64,000 nucleotides of DNA, taken from assembly GCA_036365455.1 (NCBI GenBank), contig JAWQUS010000002.1:6076001-6140000 (forward strand), read 5' to 3'. Source of the DNA: Macrosoma leucophasiata. Taxonomy: Eukaryota > Arthropoda > Insecta > Lepidoptera > Hedylidae. The notes under the pieces were generated by a model. The model worked only from the letters and a program-made list of their open reading frames with translations, searched no databases and had not been told where the DNA came from. The stretch's first letter is position 1. Each line of letters opens with the position of its first letter. A program made the translations under genes and the position numbers. Below, in pieces: positions 9,940 to 20,412 of the stretch.

Positions 9940-10290
9940 ACGGCTTACTCGTGGCGCGAATAGCTGCGAAAGTCCGCGACAGTAGTGTAGATGTTGTTCA
10001 CGCCTTCTCGTTCACACTTCGCGCCGATTTTTGGCCCACGACAAAAGGTTTGCGGCGCGCGAACGTGAACGCAAATGCGGAAAACTGCAAGTGTAAATAC
10101 ACTTGCAGTTTTCCGCAATAGCGTACAAGACATCGTATTGAAATCACGTCGTCATCCATCATAGCCGTGAACAAGTTTATAAAGCTGCGAGTGTGGAGGG
10201 ACACAGTACACGCGCAGATCACGGGTTTATTCACAGCGCGAATTCACGGAGTGACGTCACACGCGAGTATAGAGCCGGCTTTACTCGAAT
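9940..10290. promoter_or_regulatory. CpG-rich island with a CRE palindrome
   Basis: This stretch is richer in CpG than its surroundings. It has the perfect palindrome GTGACGTCAC at 10251-10260, a consensus CREB/ATF site. TATAAAG occurs at about 10179 and TATAGAG at about 10268. No transcript or exon could be assigned, so a regulatory role is conjecture. Confidence 0.2.
10076..10117. repeat. Perfect 20-bp-arm hairpin, 2-nt loop
   Basis: TGCGGAAAACTGCAAGTGTA at 10076-10095 is followed, after AA, by its exact reverse complement at 10098-10117. The loop is too short for a typical miRNA precursor. Confidence 0.95.
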
Positions 10291-10720
10291 CACCGCAACA
10301 TTATTATCGAATGAAATGATCTAGTGAATGGCGCAGAGTTGAACATTTGGTTCTTCAGATTCGTTCAATTGCGAACATATTCATACATTACTTAGATTAA
10401 GTAGTTATAGAAGTAGGCAGCGTGTGGCCGCTCATGAGACAGCCATATGAAATCATGAGTGTTGCTAGTAAATAAAGTTTCCCAATTTTCTTCCTAATCA
10501 TTTACTATATCTCGGCAAGTTTTTATGTTAAATATTCCTAAGCATATTACTTTTATTCAGGTTAGTTGAATTGTAAAGAAATGATTGAATGATGAATTAA
10601 AACATGTGCATCTACCATTCAATTAATTCTATACATTTTGCTGAAAGATCAAAAACATATCGAGAAAATGAACATAATTTGAAATAGGTAACCATGAATT
10701 AGCATTTATTATGCTGCGAT

Positions 10721-10753
10721 CTGTGAATAATCTAGGTTCTAGATTATTCACAG
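10721..10753. repeat. Perfect 15-bp-arm hairpin, 3-nt loop
   Basis: CTGTGAATAATCTAG, GTT, then the exact reverse complement. Confidence 0.95.
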
Positions 10754-10820
10754 CTCGCACTCTAGAACATCTACAGGGTAGTATTTCTTTGACCGCGATC
10801 ATAGAGATAGTTTATCAGAA

Positions 10821-10870
10821 CGATTACTGTATCGGGTAAGACTTGAATGCCTTACCCGATACAGCAATCG
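10821..10870. repeat. 20-bp-arm hairpin, 10-nt loop, one mismatch
   Basis: CGATTACTGTATCGGGTAAG at 10821-10840 pairs with 10851-10870 at 19 of 20 positions. Confidence 0.95.
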
Positions 10871-10985
10871 TATTTGCGTGTAAGTAATAGTTAAATAAAA
10901 CTAAGAGTTTCAGTGTGATATCGCTTTATTATTCAAATTATAAATATCAAAACATAAATCATTATACAATTATAATGTTAGTGTC

Positions 10986-11045
10986 CTGTCATGAGATGAC
11001 AGAATGTTAATGTTAGTACTTCCGTGGAATGAACGGAAATACTAA
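10986..11045. repeat. Two further small hairpins
   Basis: CTGTCAT-GAG-ATGACAG at 10986-11002 is perfect. TTAGTACTTCCGT at 11013-11025 pairs with 11033-11045 at 12 of 13 positions around a 7-nt loop. Confidence 0.85.
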
Positions 11046-11221
11046 GTTCAGAAGGGTCTCGATCATTTTTAATGCTAGCCCTTAAAACATTAAAAGCAAG
11101 CAACATACACCGGCAAACAATGATCAACAAGTTCACATCGATAAGTGCGTACCGAGTAAATGAAAACTGCAGCCTATAGATAACTTTTTAAACATTGAGA
11201 TCTTGATTTAAATGTGTGTGT

Positions 11222-11300
11222 ATCTTCACGCCAGGTCCCTAACGGGGTAGGCGGAGAGTGTAGAGCGCCAGATATCCCGGTCCTGACAAACCTCGTCGTT
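11222..11300 (-). mobile_element. RTE-like LINE 3' end fragment
   Basis: Minus-strand copy of the last about 75 bp of the LINE at 35010-35420, with CAGGACCGGGATATCTGGCG and GGGACCTGGCGTGAAGATAC. Confidence 0.7.
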
Positions 11301-11364
11301 CACCCACCCTCAGTCGGTTAAAAATAAAAAAAAGGAAAGGCAAATTTTTGACGCATTGGTGTGG

Positions 11365-11438
11365 GACCTCTGTAGCTTAGAGGTAAAGCGGCTGGACTGA
11401 TTATCCTGAGGTTGCAGGTTCAATTCCTGCCCGAAGTC
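11365..11438 (+). other. tRNA-like sequence, same family as 4573-4647
   Basis: TAGCTTAGAGGTAAAGC (A-box region) and GCAGGTTCAATTCCTGC (T-arm) are tRNA-like, but the acceptor strands do not pair well. The 3' flank GAAGTCAAATTTTTCTTTCC is shared with the 4.6-kb copy, which indicates a transposed family. Confidence 0.55.
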
Positions 11439-11454
11439 AAATTTTTCTTTCCCT

Positions 11455-11510
11455 TTTTTTCTATAATAACAATATTCTTTATTGTACACCATCTTGGAAA
11501 GAATTACCAA
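11455..11510 (-). mobile_element. Non-LTR 3' end fragment
   Basis: TAATAACAATATTCTTTATTGTACACC resembles in its motif layout the 3' terminus (minus strand) of the LINE at 27166-27872. It has an (ATT)-like tail followed by a reverse-complement polyadenylation-like TTTATT. Confidence 0.4.
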
Positions 11511-11919
11511 AGCCACATAATATTTTGTTATGGCTTATTGTCAATTCTAACACTGTTATAACAAAAACTTATATGTCTACGAAATTAGGGAGAACATAAA
11601 AGTAAATTTATAGCAACACACCAAAATAAGTATGTGAGATTTCGTTTAATGAAAATCAAGAATTTCATGAGAAATACGCTTTATTTTGAATTGATAATCA
11701 AGAGTTATATGCTTCAACATGTATTTTGTTCAGTAGACATACATTATTTACTAATATCTGTTTACTTACGAATGAAAAGTGATGTCGTTTAAAGGCCTCG
11801 TTTCTGTACGGCTTATACAGGCTAAAATAGTGCAACTTCCTATTTTACTGCACACTTATTACACTAATCACTTAACTAATTAAGTCTTTTTCTCATAAAT
11901 ACCCAAAAACAAGTTTTGA

Positions 11920-12062
11920 CCATACCAGGACCAGGACTATCAGTGCTTACGTAGGCAGTGTGTGGCAGAGATAGCGCTCTACAAAGTCGAAACTGCCCGA
12001 TTATGTCTTTCGCACGATGTGCAATATTTATTGATGAGCATTCTACCTACAATCAATGACGA
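11920..12062 (+). mobile_element. Right half of the 7463-7697 TIR element
   Basis: Shares CAGTGCTTACGTAGGCAGTG and AGAGATAGCGCTCTAC with that element. The left TIR is absent. Confidence 0.6.
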
Positions 12063-12278
12063 TGCGACAATATAAACAATAAATTGACCGTATGATTATA
12101 ATTACAGTACCTAATTAACATATTATCAGTAATTGCCGATCTAATTGGTATCACGTCACATTATCACGCGTAATTTGTATCGTTTAGTGAAAATTGGATA
12201 ACATTGTGATAGCGGCATGTTTAACAAATTGTATGTGCTCTGAAAGGTTTTCGACAGTTTAGCACGCAGAGATCGTTA

Positions 12279-12566
12279 TTTTTTTTTTATGGAATGGAAG
12301 TGGCCAACAAGCATGCAGTTTACATTGATGTTAAGTGATGACTGCAGCCTATAGACACCCACACGGAGACCAAGGTCAAAATGCAGATGCATTACTACTC
12401 CTGAGGCCTAAAGTGTTATGCCTCTGTGTCAGAAATTACAGGGCCGTACATTACCACTTGACCGGAACACGATAGTGCTGAACACTGACATTTAGCGGCA
12501 AGTATATAAGGTAATGCGGTGGAGCCTACGCCCGCGAATTACGTCACTGGAGCTCTACCACCAGTA
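12279..12566 (-). mobile_element. SINE family 1, near full length
   Basis: Minus-strand copy with intact head CTGGTGGTAGAGCTCCAGTG and A-rich tail. Confidence 0.8.
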
Positions 12567-12950
12567 AAATAAATTTACTTAAATGGAATCACAGAAAAAT
12601 TAAAACGTTAACCGAATTGTCAATGACTGGCATAAAGTGCCACTCATTGGCAGACCAATTCAACAGGCTCGTGCAAAATGTGTGAGTCCGGCAAATGAGG
12701 AGCTAAGGGCCCTTATTCTATGTCTGTCATGGCTATACATTTTTGGTATCGGCAGCGCGACTATTAATACTATTTTCATATTGGAGTATACACAAATAAA
12801 TAACATGTGAAAATGCAATTATAACACGCTAATGTTAACGTCTGTTTGGTGATAAAATGTAATTTGTGTTTTACATTTATTGTTTGTTTCACTTGCATGG
12901 TAATAATATTGCAGTTAATGTTGAAATAATTAATATGAGTGCATGTTTTT

Positions 12951-13587
12951 ACTTGGTGGTAGTGCTCCAGTGACGGAGCTCGCGGGCGTAGGCACCACCG
13001 CATTACCTAATATACTTGCCGCTAGAATCAGAATCAGAATCAGAAACTCATTTATTCATTTAGGGTGACAGGCACCTCTTATGACACGTCAAAAACAAAC
13101 AAAATAAATTAAAGCGAATAACAATTGATATACATGTCAAACAAGATAACAAGATAAAAAATATATGTAAAGTCAAGAATATCACTAAGATAAAACTAAA
13201 TGTAATAAACTAATGTAAAAGTATATCAGTAGAATGTCTCTTTTCCCCTTTACAAACTGATAACAAAGAGTAAAAAGAAAAGAAAAAGAGTCATTCTTTG
13301 TCATTCACCGGCAAAGTTCCAAAGGCCAATATGATCTGAGAAAAACTTGCCGGAAAAAACTCAGTCGGCTCTAAATGGTAGTGTTCAGCACTACCGTGTT
13401 CCGGTCAGGTGGTAATGTACGGTCCTGTAATTTCCGGCACAGAGGCATAACACCTTAGGCCTCAGGAGTGGTAACGCATCTGCATTTTGACCTTGGTCTT
13501 TGTGTGGGTGTCTATAGGCTGCAGTCATCACTTAACATCAATGTGAACTGCATGCTTGTTTGCCACTTCCATTACATAAAAAAAATG
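12951..13587 (+). mobile_element. SINE family 1 interrupted by a LINE tail
   Basis: The head-side part (12951-13023) ends ATACTTGCCGCT and the element resumes at 13372 with TAAATGGTAGTGTTCAGC, as in uninterrupted copies. About 348 bp of foreign sequence lies between. The tail ends with an A-run at 13587. Confidence 0.85.
13024..13371 (-). mobile_element. 5'-truncated LINE 3' end nested in a SINE
   Basis: On the minus strand it ends with AATAAATGAGTTTCTGATTC and a short (TTCTGA) tail, typical of a CR1/Jockey-like 3' end. It was inserted at the GCCGCT site of the SINE. No coding frame remains. The clade is inferred from the tail style. Confidence 0.6.
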
Positions 13588-13605
13588 TTACATTTCGTTT
13601 AAAAA

Positions 13606-13675
13606 TTGGTAGGTTGAGGTGATAGGATAGGAGCTGGAGGGCGTACACATTACCGTTTTACCTAATCTACATACC
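13606..13675 (+). mobile_element. SINE family 1 head fragment
   Basis: TTGGTAGGTTGAGGTGATAG and GGAGCTGGAGGGCGTAC...TTTTACCTAATCTAC resemble the head of the sub-type at 38969. It is cut by the truncated mariner that follows. Confidence 0.5.
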
Positions 13676-14588
13676 GCGACAAGTGGATTTGGCAGTCCTC
13701 TCGTGATGTTAACCTAACATTGCATAAAGAATTCTGAAGAGACCGAAACAGGTGGAAATCTGAAGGTGCAAGGTCAGGATTATACGGCGGATGCATTAAC
13801 ACCTCCCAGCCAAACTCTCTTAATTTTTGCTGAGTGGCTATAGATGTGTGAGGTCTAGCGTTATCATGATGAAACACCACACCCTTTCTGTTGATCAATT
13901 CCGGCCGCTTTCTCTCAACTTCTTGCTTTAATCTCATCAGTTGTTCGCAGTAGAGTTCAGAATCGATAGTCCTGCCTGGTGGTAATAGCTCATAATGAAT
14001 AATGCCCTTCCAATCCCACCACATCACCTTATTGCGAGTTAACCCGGGTTTCGCCACAGTCTGTGAAGACTGACCGGCCTTTGACCACGACCTTTTTCGC
14101 TCGTTCTTGTCGTACGTGATACACTTTTCATCACCAGTTATCAGCTTCTTCAAAAATGATTCGGTTTCATTACGTCGTAATAAAGAATCACAAATGAGTA
14201 CACGGTTCATTAGGTTTCTTTCAGTGAGCTCGTGAGGTACCCAAATATCGAGCTTTTTTTTGTACCCAGCTTTTTTCAAATGCGCCAAAACTGTTTTGTG
14301 ATCAATTCTCAGTTCTTTAGCTACGTCGTAACTACTGATATGTCGATCTTGCTCCACTTTTTCAAAAATGGCATCCATTTTATCCGTAATAGGGCGACCA
14401 GAGCGAGGTGCATCTTTGAGATCAAAATTTCCGGATTGAAAACGCTTAAACCAAATCTGTGCTACTCTCACAGACACTGCACTAGGTCCATAAACATCGC
14501 AAATTTTTTTCGCGGCTTGCGTTGCATTTTTACCTTTTTTGTAGTAAAATTTTAAAATGTATCGAATTTCTTCATTAGATTCACTTAT
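13662..14588 (-). pseudogene. mariner transposase, 3'-truncated
   Basis: D,D34D transposase of a mariner element, the cut-and-paste enzyme for TA targets. The frame is open over about 308 codons from an ATA (14588) where the sister copy at 45 kb has ATG. After the N-terminal helix-turn-helix region the three catalytic aspartates are visible in GDEKCITYD, HHDNARPHT and PDLAPSDFHLF. The second and third have 34 residues between them. The usual W after GDEK is C here, and three residues present in the other copy (LCV, in front of WWDW) are missing. Homology ends near NSLCNVRLTSREDCQ. The normal C-terminus and 3' TIR are replaced by a SINE fragment, so it is non-functional. Confidence 0.9.
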
Positions 14589-14770
14589 CTTGACAGTACG
14601 AAAAACAAATGAAAATCACACATTTGCCTAATTTGAATTTGGAATTAAGTTCTTTAAAATTTTAACTTTCAATGATACCAAAACCAGCCAGATACAAATA
14701 CTACAGCCAAAGAGATTTTATTACAAGTTCATACATACTATAATGCGAAAAGACTTTTTCCCCAACCTAT
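13676..14770 (-). mobile_element. mariner element, 5' TIR present, 3' end lost
   Basis: The 5' TIR (ATAGGTTGGGGAAAAAGTC on the minus strand) ends at 14770 next to TA (14771-14772). It matches the TIRs of the copy at 45008-46018. The 3' end is missing. Confidence 0.85.
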
Positions 14771-14772
14771 TA

Positions 14773-15335
14773 TTACAAACAGACACTCCAATTTTTTTAA
14801 TTTGTATAGTATAATATAAAATTCTCGTGTCACAATGTTAGTTGCCATACTCCTTCGCTGGCTGGACCGGTTCTCATGAAATTTTGTGTGCCTATAAGGT
14901 AGTGAGAATCGGCCAACATCTCTTTTTATACCTACCCCTAAGTGTTAAGGACGATTCTCAACAATGTTTTTTCCATTTCTTGGACATGCTCTTATGTTCA
15001 TTAATCTACCGCCGCCGAATGGCGAATAGGTGAGATAAGTACCTATGTCCACGTTTAAACTCATTAAACCAGTTATAAACAATAGCAAAGGGAAGGGTTA
15101 ATCGTAAAAGGCCAATCTAACGGCCAAATACTCAATCGTCACTTAAATCTAAGTGGGACTAAATAGTCTTCTGTTTTTATAAAACACGTTCAAACGATAG
15201 ATATAGCGCACCTTTGAGGGTTGCTTAAAATTGAGTGACGTTTGAGTATTCGGCCATAAGTCTATCATAACTCTCTTGTTGACTTAAATGATATCGAAAG
15301 TCATAAAAAATCATTGTACGAAATTTTCGCGTTAA
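14773..15335. other. Nothing recognised
   Basis: No supported feature. A 63-codon open frame near 14842 has no recognisable domain. Confidence 0.4.
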
Positions 15336-15339
15336 GTTC

Positions 15340-15600
15340 ATGCTGTTGGTTTTGGCGGGAACCTTGAAAGAGGCGTGTGATGCTATTATTTTATTTCGTT
15401 TTCTTGGTGTATTTTTGAGTCAATTGGTGGCATTTTGTTTGATATAGGTTAATTATAGTGCCCCTGTAAATTGAAGTATAATAACAGTGCGAAAACACGA
15501 CCTCTCAGGGTGCCTCCAAAACTTCATTGTAAATGTTCTGGTAAAGTAGCCATCGCTTTACTTGAATTGCTGACTGTGACTCTGACTGACTGACTGATAA
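15340..15600 (+). repeat. Dispersed element related to 19930-20165
   Basis: Both copies carry GGTTTTGGCGGGAAC, then about 180 bp later CCAAAACTTC, GTAAAGT and CATC(G/A)CTTTAC. The family is unidentified. It includes an E2F-like TTTGGCGGGAA (15351-15361). A short (GACT)n run follows at about 15570-15620. Confidence 0.45.
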
Positions 15601-15616
15601 ATTGACTGACTGACTC

Positions 15617-15705
15617 TGACTTATACGCTGCTTCTTACGAATACGAAATATCGTTTTACTTGATACTGGCAATATGCGTAATAGCAATGCCATAACACTA
15701 AAAAA
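15617..15705 (+). repeat. Dispersed repeat end shared with 57668-57755
   Basis: TACGAAATATCGTTTTACTT and GTAATAGC(A/G)ATGCCATAA followed by an A-run occur here and at 57668-57755 (mirrored at 63474-63561). The A-run suggests a retroposon 3' end. Confidence 0.55.
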
Positions 15706-15922
15706 ATTAAATAAAAAAGTTTATGCTGACGTGACACAGACAATTTTCAATTTGCCTCCAAAGCGTAAAACAAATGACAAATGAATGAAATACATACTGA
15801 ATAATTTTAGCATAGAGTTCCATTTTCAAAATGTAAACTATTTTTTTTATTATATTGTTTACAAGTAGCCAGTTCTAAAAATTTTCAGTGTCACCCTCGT
15901 ATTCAGTTATATTGGCGGCAGA

Positions 15923-15957
15923 TAACGTTAGGTGGATATACTATCCACCTAACGTTA
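15923..15957. repeat. Perfect 16-bp-arm hairpin, 3-nt loop
   Basis: TAACGTTAGGTGGATA, TAC, then its exact reverse complement. Confidence 0.95.
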
Positions 15958-15959
15958 AC

Positions 15960-16100
15960 GGCTGTAATCTCTGCTACAGATGAGAAATTTGTTAGACCTT
16001 TAGGGTGTTGCGTGTGCATTTTGACTTCTGGTTTTTGTGACGATGTCTATAGGCTACAATCGACACTCAACATTCATGTGAATTGCATAGCTTCCTAAAA
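15960..16100 (+). mobile_element. SINE family 1, decayed 3' half
   Basis: Recognisable CATTTTGACTTCTGG and CACTCAACATTCATGTGAAT with many changes. Confidence 0.35.
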
Positions 16101-16380
16101 ACAAAACACCAAACATGGGCTCAAGTCATTCGTGCGGTCTTTAGGCAGTTCTCAGGTGCAAATATAAACCGTTTGTACTATATGACGATATAGAAGAGCA
16201 CTTAAGCAATGAATGTTATCAAGCGGCTGCAGCGTTGCTGAATAAACTACTGGTGAGGTTAATCCACTGCGGTTTGCATGTTCCAAATAAATTGTTTCGC
16301 TTGGCTTAATATCAACCTTTGCCTAGCAACGTGGTCTTTTGTAAAATAAATGGTAACGTGAGATCTTTTTTTTTTAAATA

Positions 16381-16573
16381 CGCTCACAACCTCACTTTAA
16401 GTATAAGCCTGTGTCGTGGGTGCCATTGTACACATACAACACATACACAAACACCCAGACCCGTAACAAATATCTGTAGGCTATACAAATATTTGTCCCG
16501 GTGCGGGGATCGAACCCGCAACCCATCGAATCAAATGGTCATCTCACACCGCTGGATCAACCGGATCGTCCAA
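16381..16573 (-). mobile_element. SINE family 3 (tRNA-derived)
   Basis: On the minus strand there is a tRNA-like head (CCGGTTGATCCAGCGGTG, B-box GGTTCGATCCC), then an AACAAATATTTGT-type linker, GGGTCTGGGTGTTTGTGTAT and TACAATGGCACCCACGACAC. Other copies are at 39833-40012, 57770-57935 and 63294-63459. Confidence 0.75.
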
Positions 16574-16957
16574 AGCACCTAACGTGTAACTTTGAGTTAC
16601 AGCCACATTTCATTAATAATTCGTTGAGCGGTTTCTTTTAGGAGGACAAATGGCATGAGTGGTTCATGTATAAAACATATTCTTGGTAATTTGTGAACCA
16701 TATGGCATCTCAATCACACTTTGATGATTTTATAACTTAAATTACTTTAAAAAAAAATTATTACTTTACGTTTTTTTTTAATATGACATGTGTCTCTTTG
16801 GACTTACCGTCCGTATTATATACTCACGGACTTAATTATTCCAGTTCATACAGATATTCATAACTGACCAATATGTGTTGATATATTGACAGTAGAACCA
16901 CAGTCTAAAGAAAACGAACATGTTATGGTAGAACTATCATCACTATAAGAACTAGCA
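16574..16957. other. Nothing recognised
   Basis: AT-rich stretch with no supported feature. Confidence 0.4.
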
Positions 16958-17440
16958 TTGTTAGATATATGTCTATGTATATTGCTTATGTATCTTGAAA
17001 GACGTCCACTTCTGGACAAAAGCCTCCCCCAAAGGTTGGCCCAACGAACTGTTCTGGGCCACCCTCATCCAGCGATTGCCCGAAACCTTCACCAGGTCGT
17101 CGGTTCACCTCGTGAAAGCCCGCTTCGTCCTCCGGTCGCTATACAATGACTCTTCTGCCCAAAGGGCGTCGTTTCTTTGAGTTATGTGCCTTGCCCAACT
17201 GCCTCTTGAGTTTTATTTGATGGGCTATGTCGGTTTTTTTGGTTCTCATGCAGATCTCCTTATTTCTGATCCGATCTCGCAGGGAAACTCCTGTCATAGC
17301 TCTCTCCATTGCTCTTTACGAGACCTTGAGCATTCACTTTTCAGTTCCGTATGTCATCACTCCGAACACATATTTGTCAAAACCCTTCGAACTCAACTTA
17401 GGTAATTTAGAGGCAATTATAGCCACGCTAGGGTCCTGGG
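16958..17440 (-). pseudogene. RTE-like LINE, C-terminal remnant
   Basis: The minus strand codes in broken frames for the end of a LINE polyprotein. A segment reading VSGNRWMRVAQNS and then GEAFVQKWTSF is typical of RTE-like C-termini of Lepidoptera. Upstream are traces of RIRNKE/IRMRTKKTDIAHQI with stops and shifts. The 3' end lies near 16990 (TTTTGTCCAGAAGTGGACGT), comparable to 1447-1560 and 38145-38212. No active domain survives. Confidence 0.6.
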
Positions 17441-17524
17441 TTTGATCCTCGATTTTCAGCAGTTCTCCAGTGACGTCAGTTACCAAACTGTTATCTTTGT
17501 TTCCGGCGATGTCATAGGCGATGT

Positions 17525-17606
17525 AATTTTACCTCTGATAAAAATTACGAACCCATACATTGCCATCTAACTAGAACAAGATATTGCTGAACGTGACTAT
17601 TTGATA
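17525..17606 (-). mobile_element. SINE family 1 fragment, decayed
   Basis: Minus-strand GTTAGATGGCAATGTATGGG and TTCAGCAATATCTTG resemble the body of the 38969 sub-type. Confidence 0.35.
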
Positions 17607-18129
17607 CAACAATGCCAAACAAAAGAATAGTAAAATTATAGCCAATCGTATAAATACACATAAAAATCGAGTATGCATAAATAATACTCACGTACAGAGA
17701 ACTGGCCAATTGACCACATGAGCACCTTATATGGTGATAATAGAAGCTATATTTGATTGATATTGGTTAAACCGAGAGTTCACCGACTGTACGTAACTAT
17801 TGGCTATTATAGACGGATCTCCATATCATTTTCCGCTCGAGGACCTTTATATCCCATATATGGTGGCTATTTTATATCAATAACACGAATATTATCCCAA
17901 GGAAGTATAATGTAAGGGCAAATAAGTATTAATTAGTTGCTATGGTTAACATAATCGTATGTCATTCGGAATTATCGTCGCTAGTGAATACCATTGCCAT
18001 TATATTCGATAAATTATAGGTATCATATTTTTCCTTATAAATCATAAAAGTAGTCAAGCATTAATTGTACAGGTACATGTACTAAGAGACACCTAAGTTG
18101 ATATAAGTGGTCTAGAAACCTTAACCTAA
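17607..18129. other. Nothing recognised
   Basis: AT-rich, no supported feature. Confidence 0.4.
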
Positions 18130-18378
18130 CTCCATACCTATATTCCTTAAAGGAACAGGCAGAGGTAAATGCATGGCTTCAAGCATACATGCAAACGCCC
18201 ACGATTTGCCAGTTACGTCTTGTTTGAGCGAGCCTGTTGCCGTTGCCGGGCATATTATGAAACTCCGAGGGTGGCACGAGAATATTTCTGAAAAATTGGA
18301 AAATCCCTATAACATTCTCCGAACTGGGCATTGAACCCTCCCGATAATGGGCTGTTAACCACTAGACTACTAAAGCAA
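18130..18378 (-). mobile_element. SINE family 2, diverged
   Basis: The family 2 order of motifs is kept (AAGGAACAGGCAGAGGTAAA, CATGCAAACGCCCACGAT, then a degenerate tRNA head). There are more substitutions and indels than in the other copies, so it is probably an older insertion. Confidence 0.65.
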
Positions 18379-18982
18379 TAAAATAAATATTTTTGTAATG
18401 CGATATATATTTAGCCATGGTCAAAAAAGTAAACGCAAAAATAATGATATCCAATAAAGAAAACGACAATCCCCTATCGTCGCTTAGAGAAATCCCTGCT
18501 GTTAAAAAGGTCTATTGCGTAGAAACTTCACACAGCCCCTATCAAAGTGATTTACCAGCTTGTTTGCGACAGAATGCCTCGCTTCACATCGCCGCCCTTT
18601 GACTCGACCTTCAATGGAAATGTAAACAAGCCTTATTAAACATATTATTCGAATATAAAATAGACTTGAGTAATTTCGTGAAAACGAAACTTGATAGAAA
18701 AGTCGGTATACGGGTAAACTTTAAATTGTAAGTAGATTTTTTAAGACAGTGTATCCCAAATGTAATACTTCACCTTCCGTTGTACAATTGTACCTACATG
18801 TACAGTTCAAAGATGTCTGAAATACGTTTATAATTTTTAAGCATTGCATAGCTTCTATCGCGGGCCTTGAGCGCGGGGACCGAATTCAGAAATTCCGTAA
18901 CGCAAAAAACCGGACGCTCCGGATTACAAATTTTAAACTCATTTAAAGAAAGTCATGTATAATTTCGCCGTCTGACCTCGTG

Positions 18983-19063
18983 GGTAGCGTGGCCGAGCGG
19001 TCTAGGCGCTGGTTTAAGGCACCAGTCTCTTCGGAGGCGTGGGTTCAAATCCCACCGCTGCCA
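18983..19063 (+). tRNA. tRNA-Leu (AAG)
   Basis: An 81-nt class II tRNA. The acceptor stem is GGTAGCG paired with CGCTGCC, with discriminator A at 19063. The anticodon arm is CTGGT-TTAAGGC-ACCAG, giving anticodon AAG. A long variable arm (CTCTTCGGAGG region) is as expected for leucine, and the T-arm is GTGGG-TTCAAAT-CCCAC. A-box (TGGCCGAGCGG) and B-box (GGTTCAAATCC) are intact and a T-run follows. It sits alone among repeats, with no second copy of its flanks seen in the window, which favours a real gene. The D-loop is one base shorter than the usual animal tRNA-Leu as I remember it. Confidence 0.95.
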
Positions 19064-19070
19064 AGATTGA

Positions 19071-19074
19071 TTTT
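19071..19074 (+). terminator. Pol III terminator of tRNA-Leu
   Basis: TTTT begins 8 nt after the tRNA end and is followed by a longer T-run at about 19080-19087. Confidence 0.75.
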
Positions 19075-19089
19075 GTTCATTTTTTTATT

Positions 19090-19925
19090 GTTTGTTTTTC
19101 CATTCAATATTTAAAAATTAATAAAAAATTATTGTTTCATTTTCTATTTTTTTTTCTTTTATTTGCATTTTATTTTGTTTTGCATAATTTTAGATAATTA
19201 TGTAAATGCAATAGCTTTACGGCGGCAGTCCCCGAGTGCCACACGTCTTTTTTTTATCTACGGAGTGATGTGTCATGTCCTCGGTAATACTCTTCTCATT
19301 CAATTTATATTTTTCGATTAAGGGATCTCATTTGTGAAGTATGAAAGTTAAAAGTGCCAAATTTGTAAGAATCTAGTATCTCCCCTAACAGAGAGAAGAC
19401 GAGGAACTGGCAGCAAAATGTAAAAAATAAACTTAAAATGTCTAAATTATAAACTTTACAAGTTTACGTGTAATAATAATTGAAGATGATATTTAATTAA
19501 TGACCAATTGAAAAAGGAAATTGCACAAACGGAAGCTTTTACTACGCGTGACCAAGTAAGCACTGCCCAGTTTTTTTTTGTGTTGATTAAGTACTTACTT
19601 TCTAAGAATGGATATGTCTTGGTACGATGTCTAAGAATATTTCAGCTTGCAATTTAAAATATAAGCCCGAAACCCACAAGCGTTTGCCAATACTTTAGCG
19701 TCCCTAATACGAGTGGCACATTTGAATAAATTCCATTACACGACAATTTGGGATGAAAATAAATTCATAAACGGACTTTGACACGTACATTTGACCTTCG
19801 GGTTGATTATATTTACCGACGGGACTTTTGATGTTTACGAACACAAAATTTTGAGGGATCAAATGTATTATTGGTTGAAATTATTTTCGGATTATTTAAG
19901 AGGGCAATACATACAGAATAGATCG
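19090..19925. other. Nothing recognised
   Basis: AT-rich DNA, no supported feature. Confidence 0.4.
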
Positions 19926-19929
19926 ATGG

Positions 19930-20165
19930 CTGGAGGTTTTGGCGGGAACGCGGAATAGAGCTGTGTCGCTGCGACGAAATGTAAGTATAGTCGCGTTTTT
20001 ATGTGTAAAAATGGTGGGATTTTTATCATAAAACATTCGATAACGTTCACGGGTGTAGGTTATATTATGATATTATGAAGTGAAAAGTGATTTTTCATGT
20101 TGGTTCCAAAACTTCGTAAAATCTCCTAGTAAAGTCCCCATCACTTTACTGGAGCCATCTCATCA
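19930..20165 (+). repeat. Dispersed element related to 15340-15600
   Basis: See the 15.3-kb copy: GGTTTTGGCGGGAACGCGGA near the start and CCAAAACTTCGTAAAATC with CCCCATCACTTTACTGGAGC near the end. Confidence 0.45.
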
Positions 20166-20299
20166 TATTCCACATGGAAGCATCCAATCATCGCCATCTT
20201 CCATATGGATATTCATTGTCATAAGAAATGAAGATAAAAATTATTGAAGATTGGCTGTTAAAGACTTGAATCCGTGGCCGTAAAACAATTATAAAAAAA

Positions 20300-20412
20300 A
20301 GATCGATGGCCTTAACCCAGGGAAGCATTTTGGGCCCCGCTCTATTTTTATTCTACATAAACGATATCTGCCATACAAGTCTAAATAAATATATATCGTT
20401 ATTAATAGCAAG
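20300..20412 (+). pseudogene. LINE reverse transcriptase fragment
   Basis: One frame from 20309 reads ALTQGSILGPALFLFYINDI. This is the RT motif with the QGSxLGPxLF and YINDL signatures of non-LTR reverse transcriptases. It continues about 15 codons towards the YADD box, which is not intact (STYDS at that position). Nothing else of the LINE is present, so this is a short broken insertion. Confidence 0.75.

Noticed and set aside
10076..10117. microRNA precursor
   Set aside because: Arms are perfectly complementary with a 2-nt loop, unlike miRNA hairpins, and there is no sign of a conserved mature sequence.
18417..18602. 61-codon open frame as a small gene
   Set aside because: No recognisable domain, signal peptide or splice context; length is within chance expectation.
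15351..19948. E2F sites (TTTGGCGGGAA at 15351 and 19938) as regulatory elements
   Set aside because: Both lie at the same place in two copies of a dispersed repeat, so they are more simply explained as repeat sequence.
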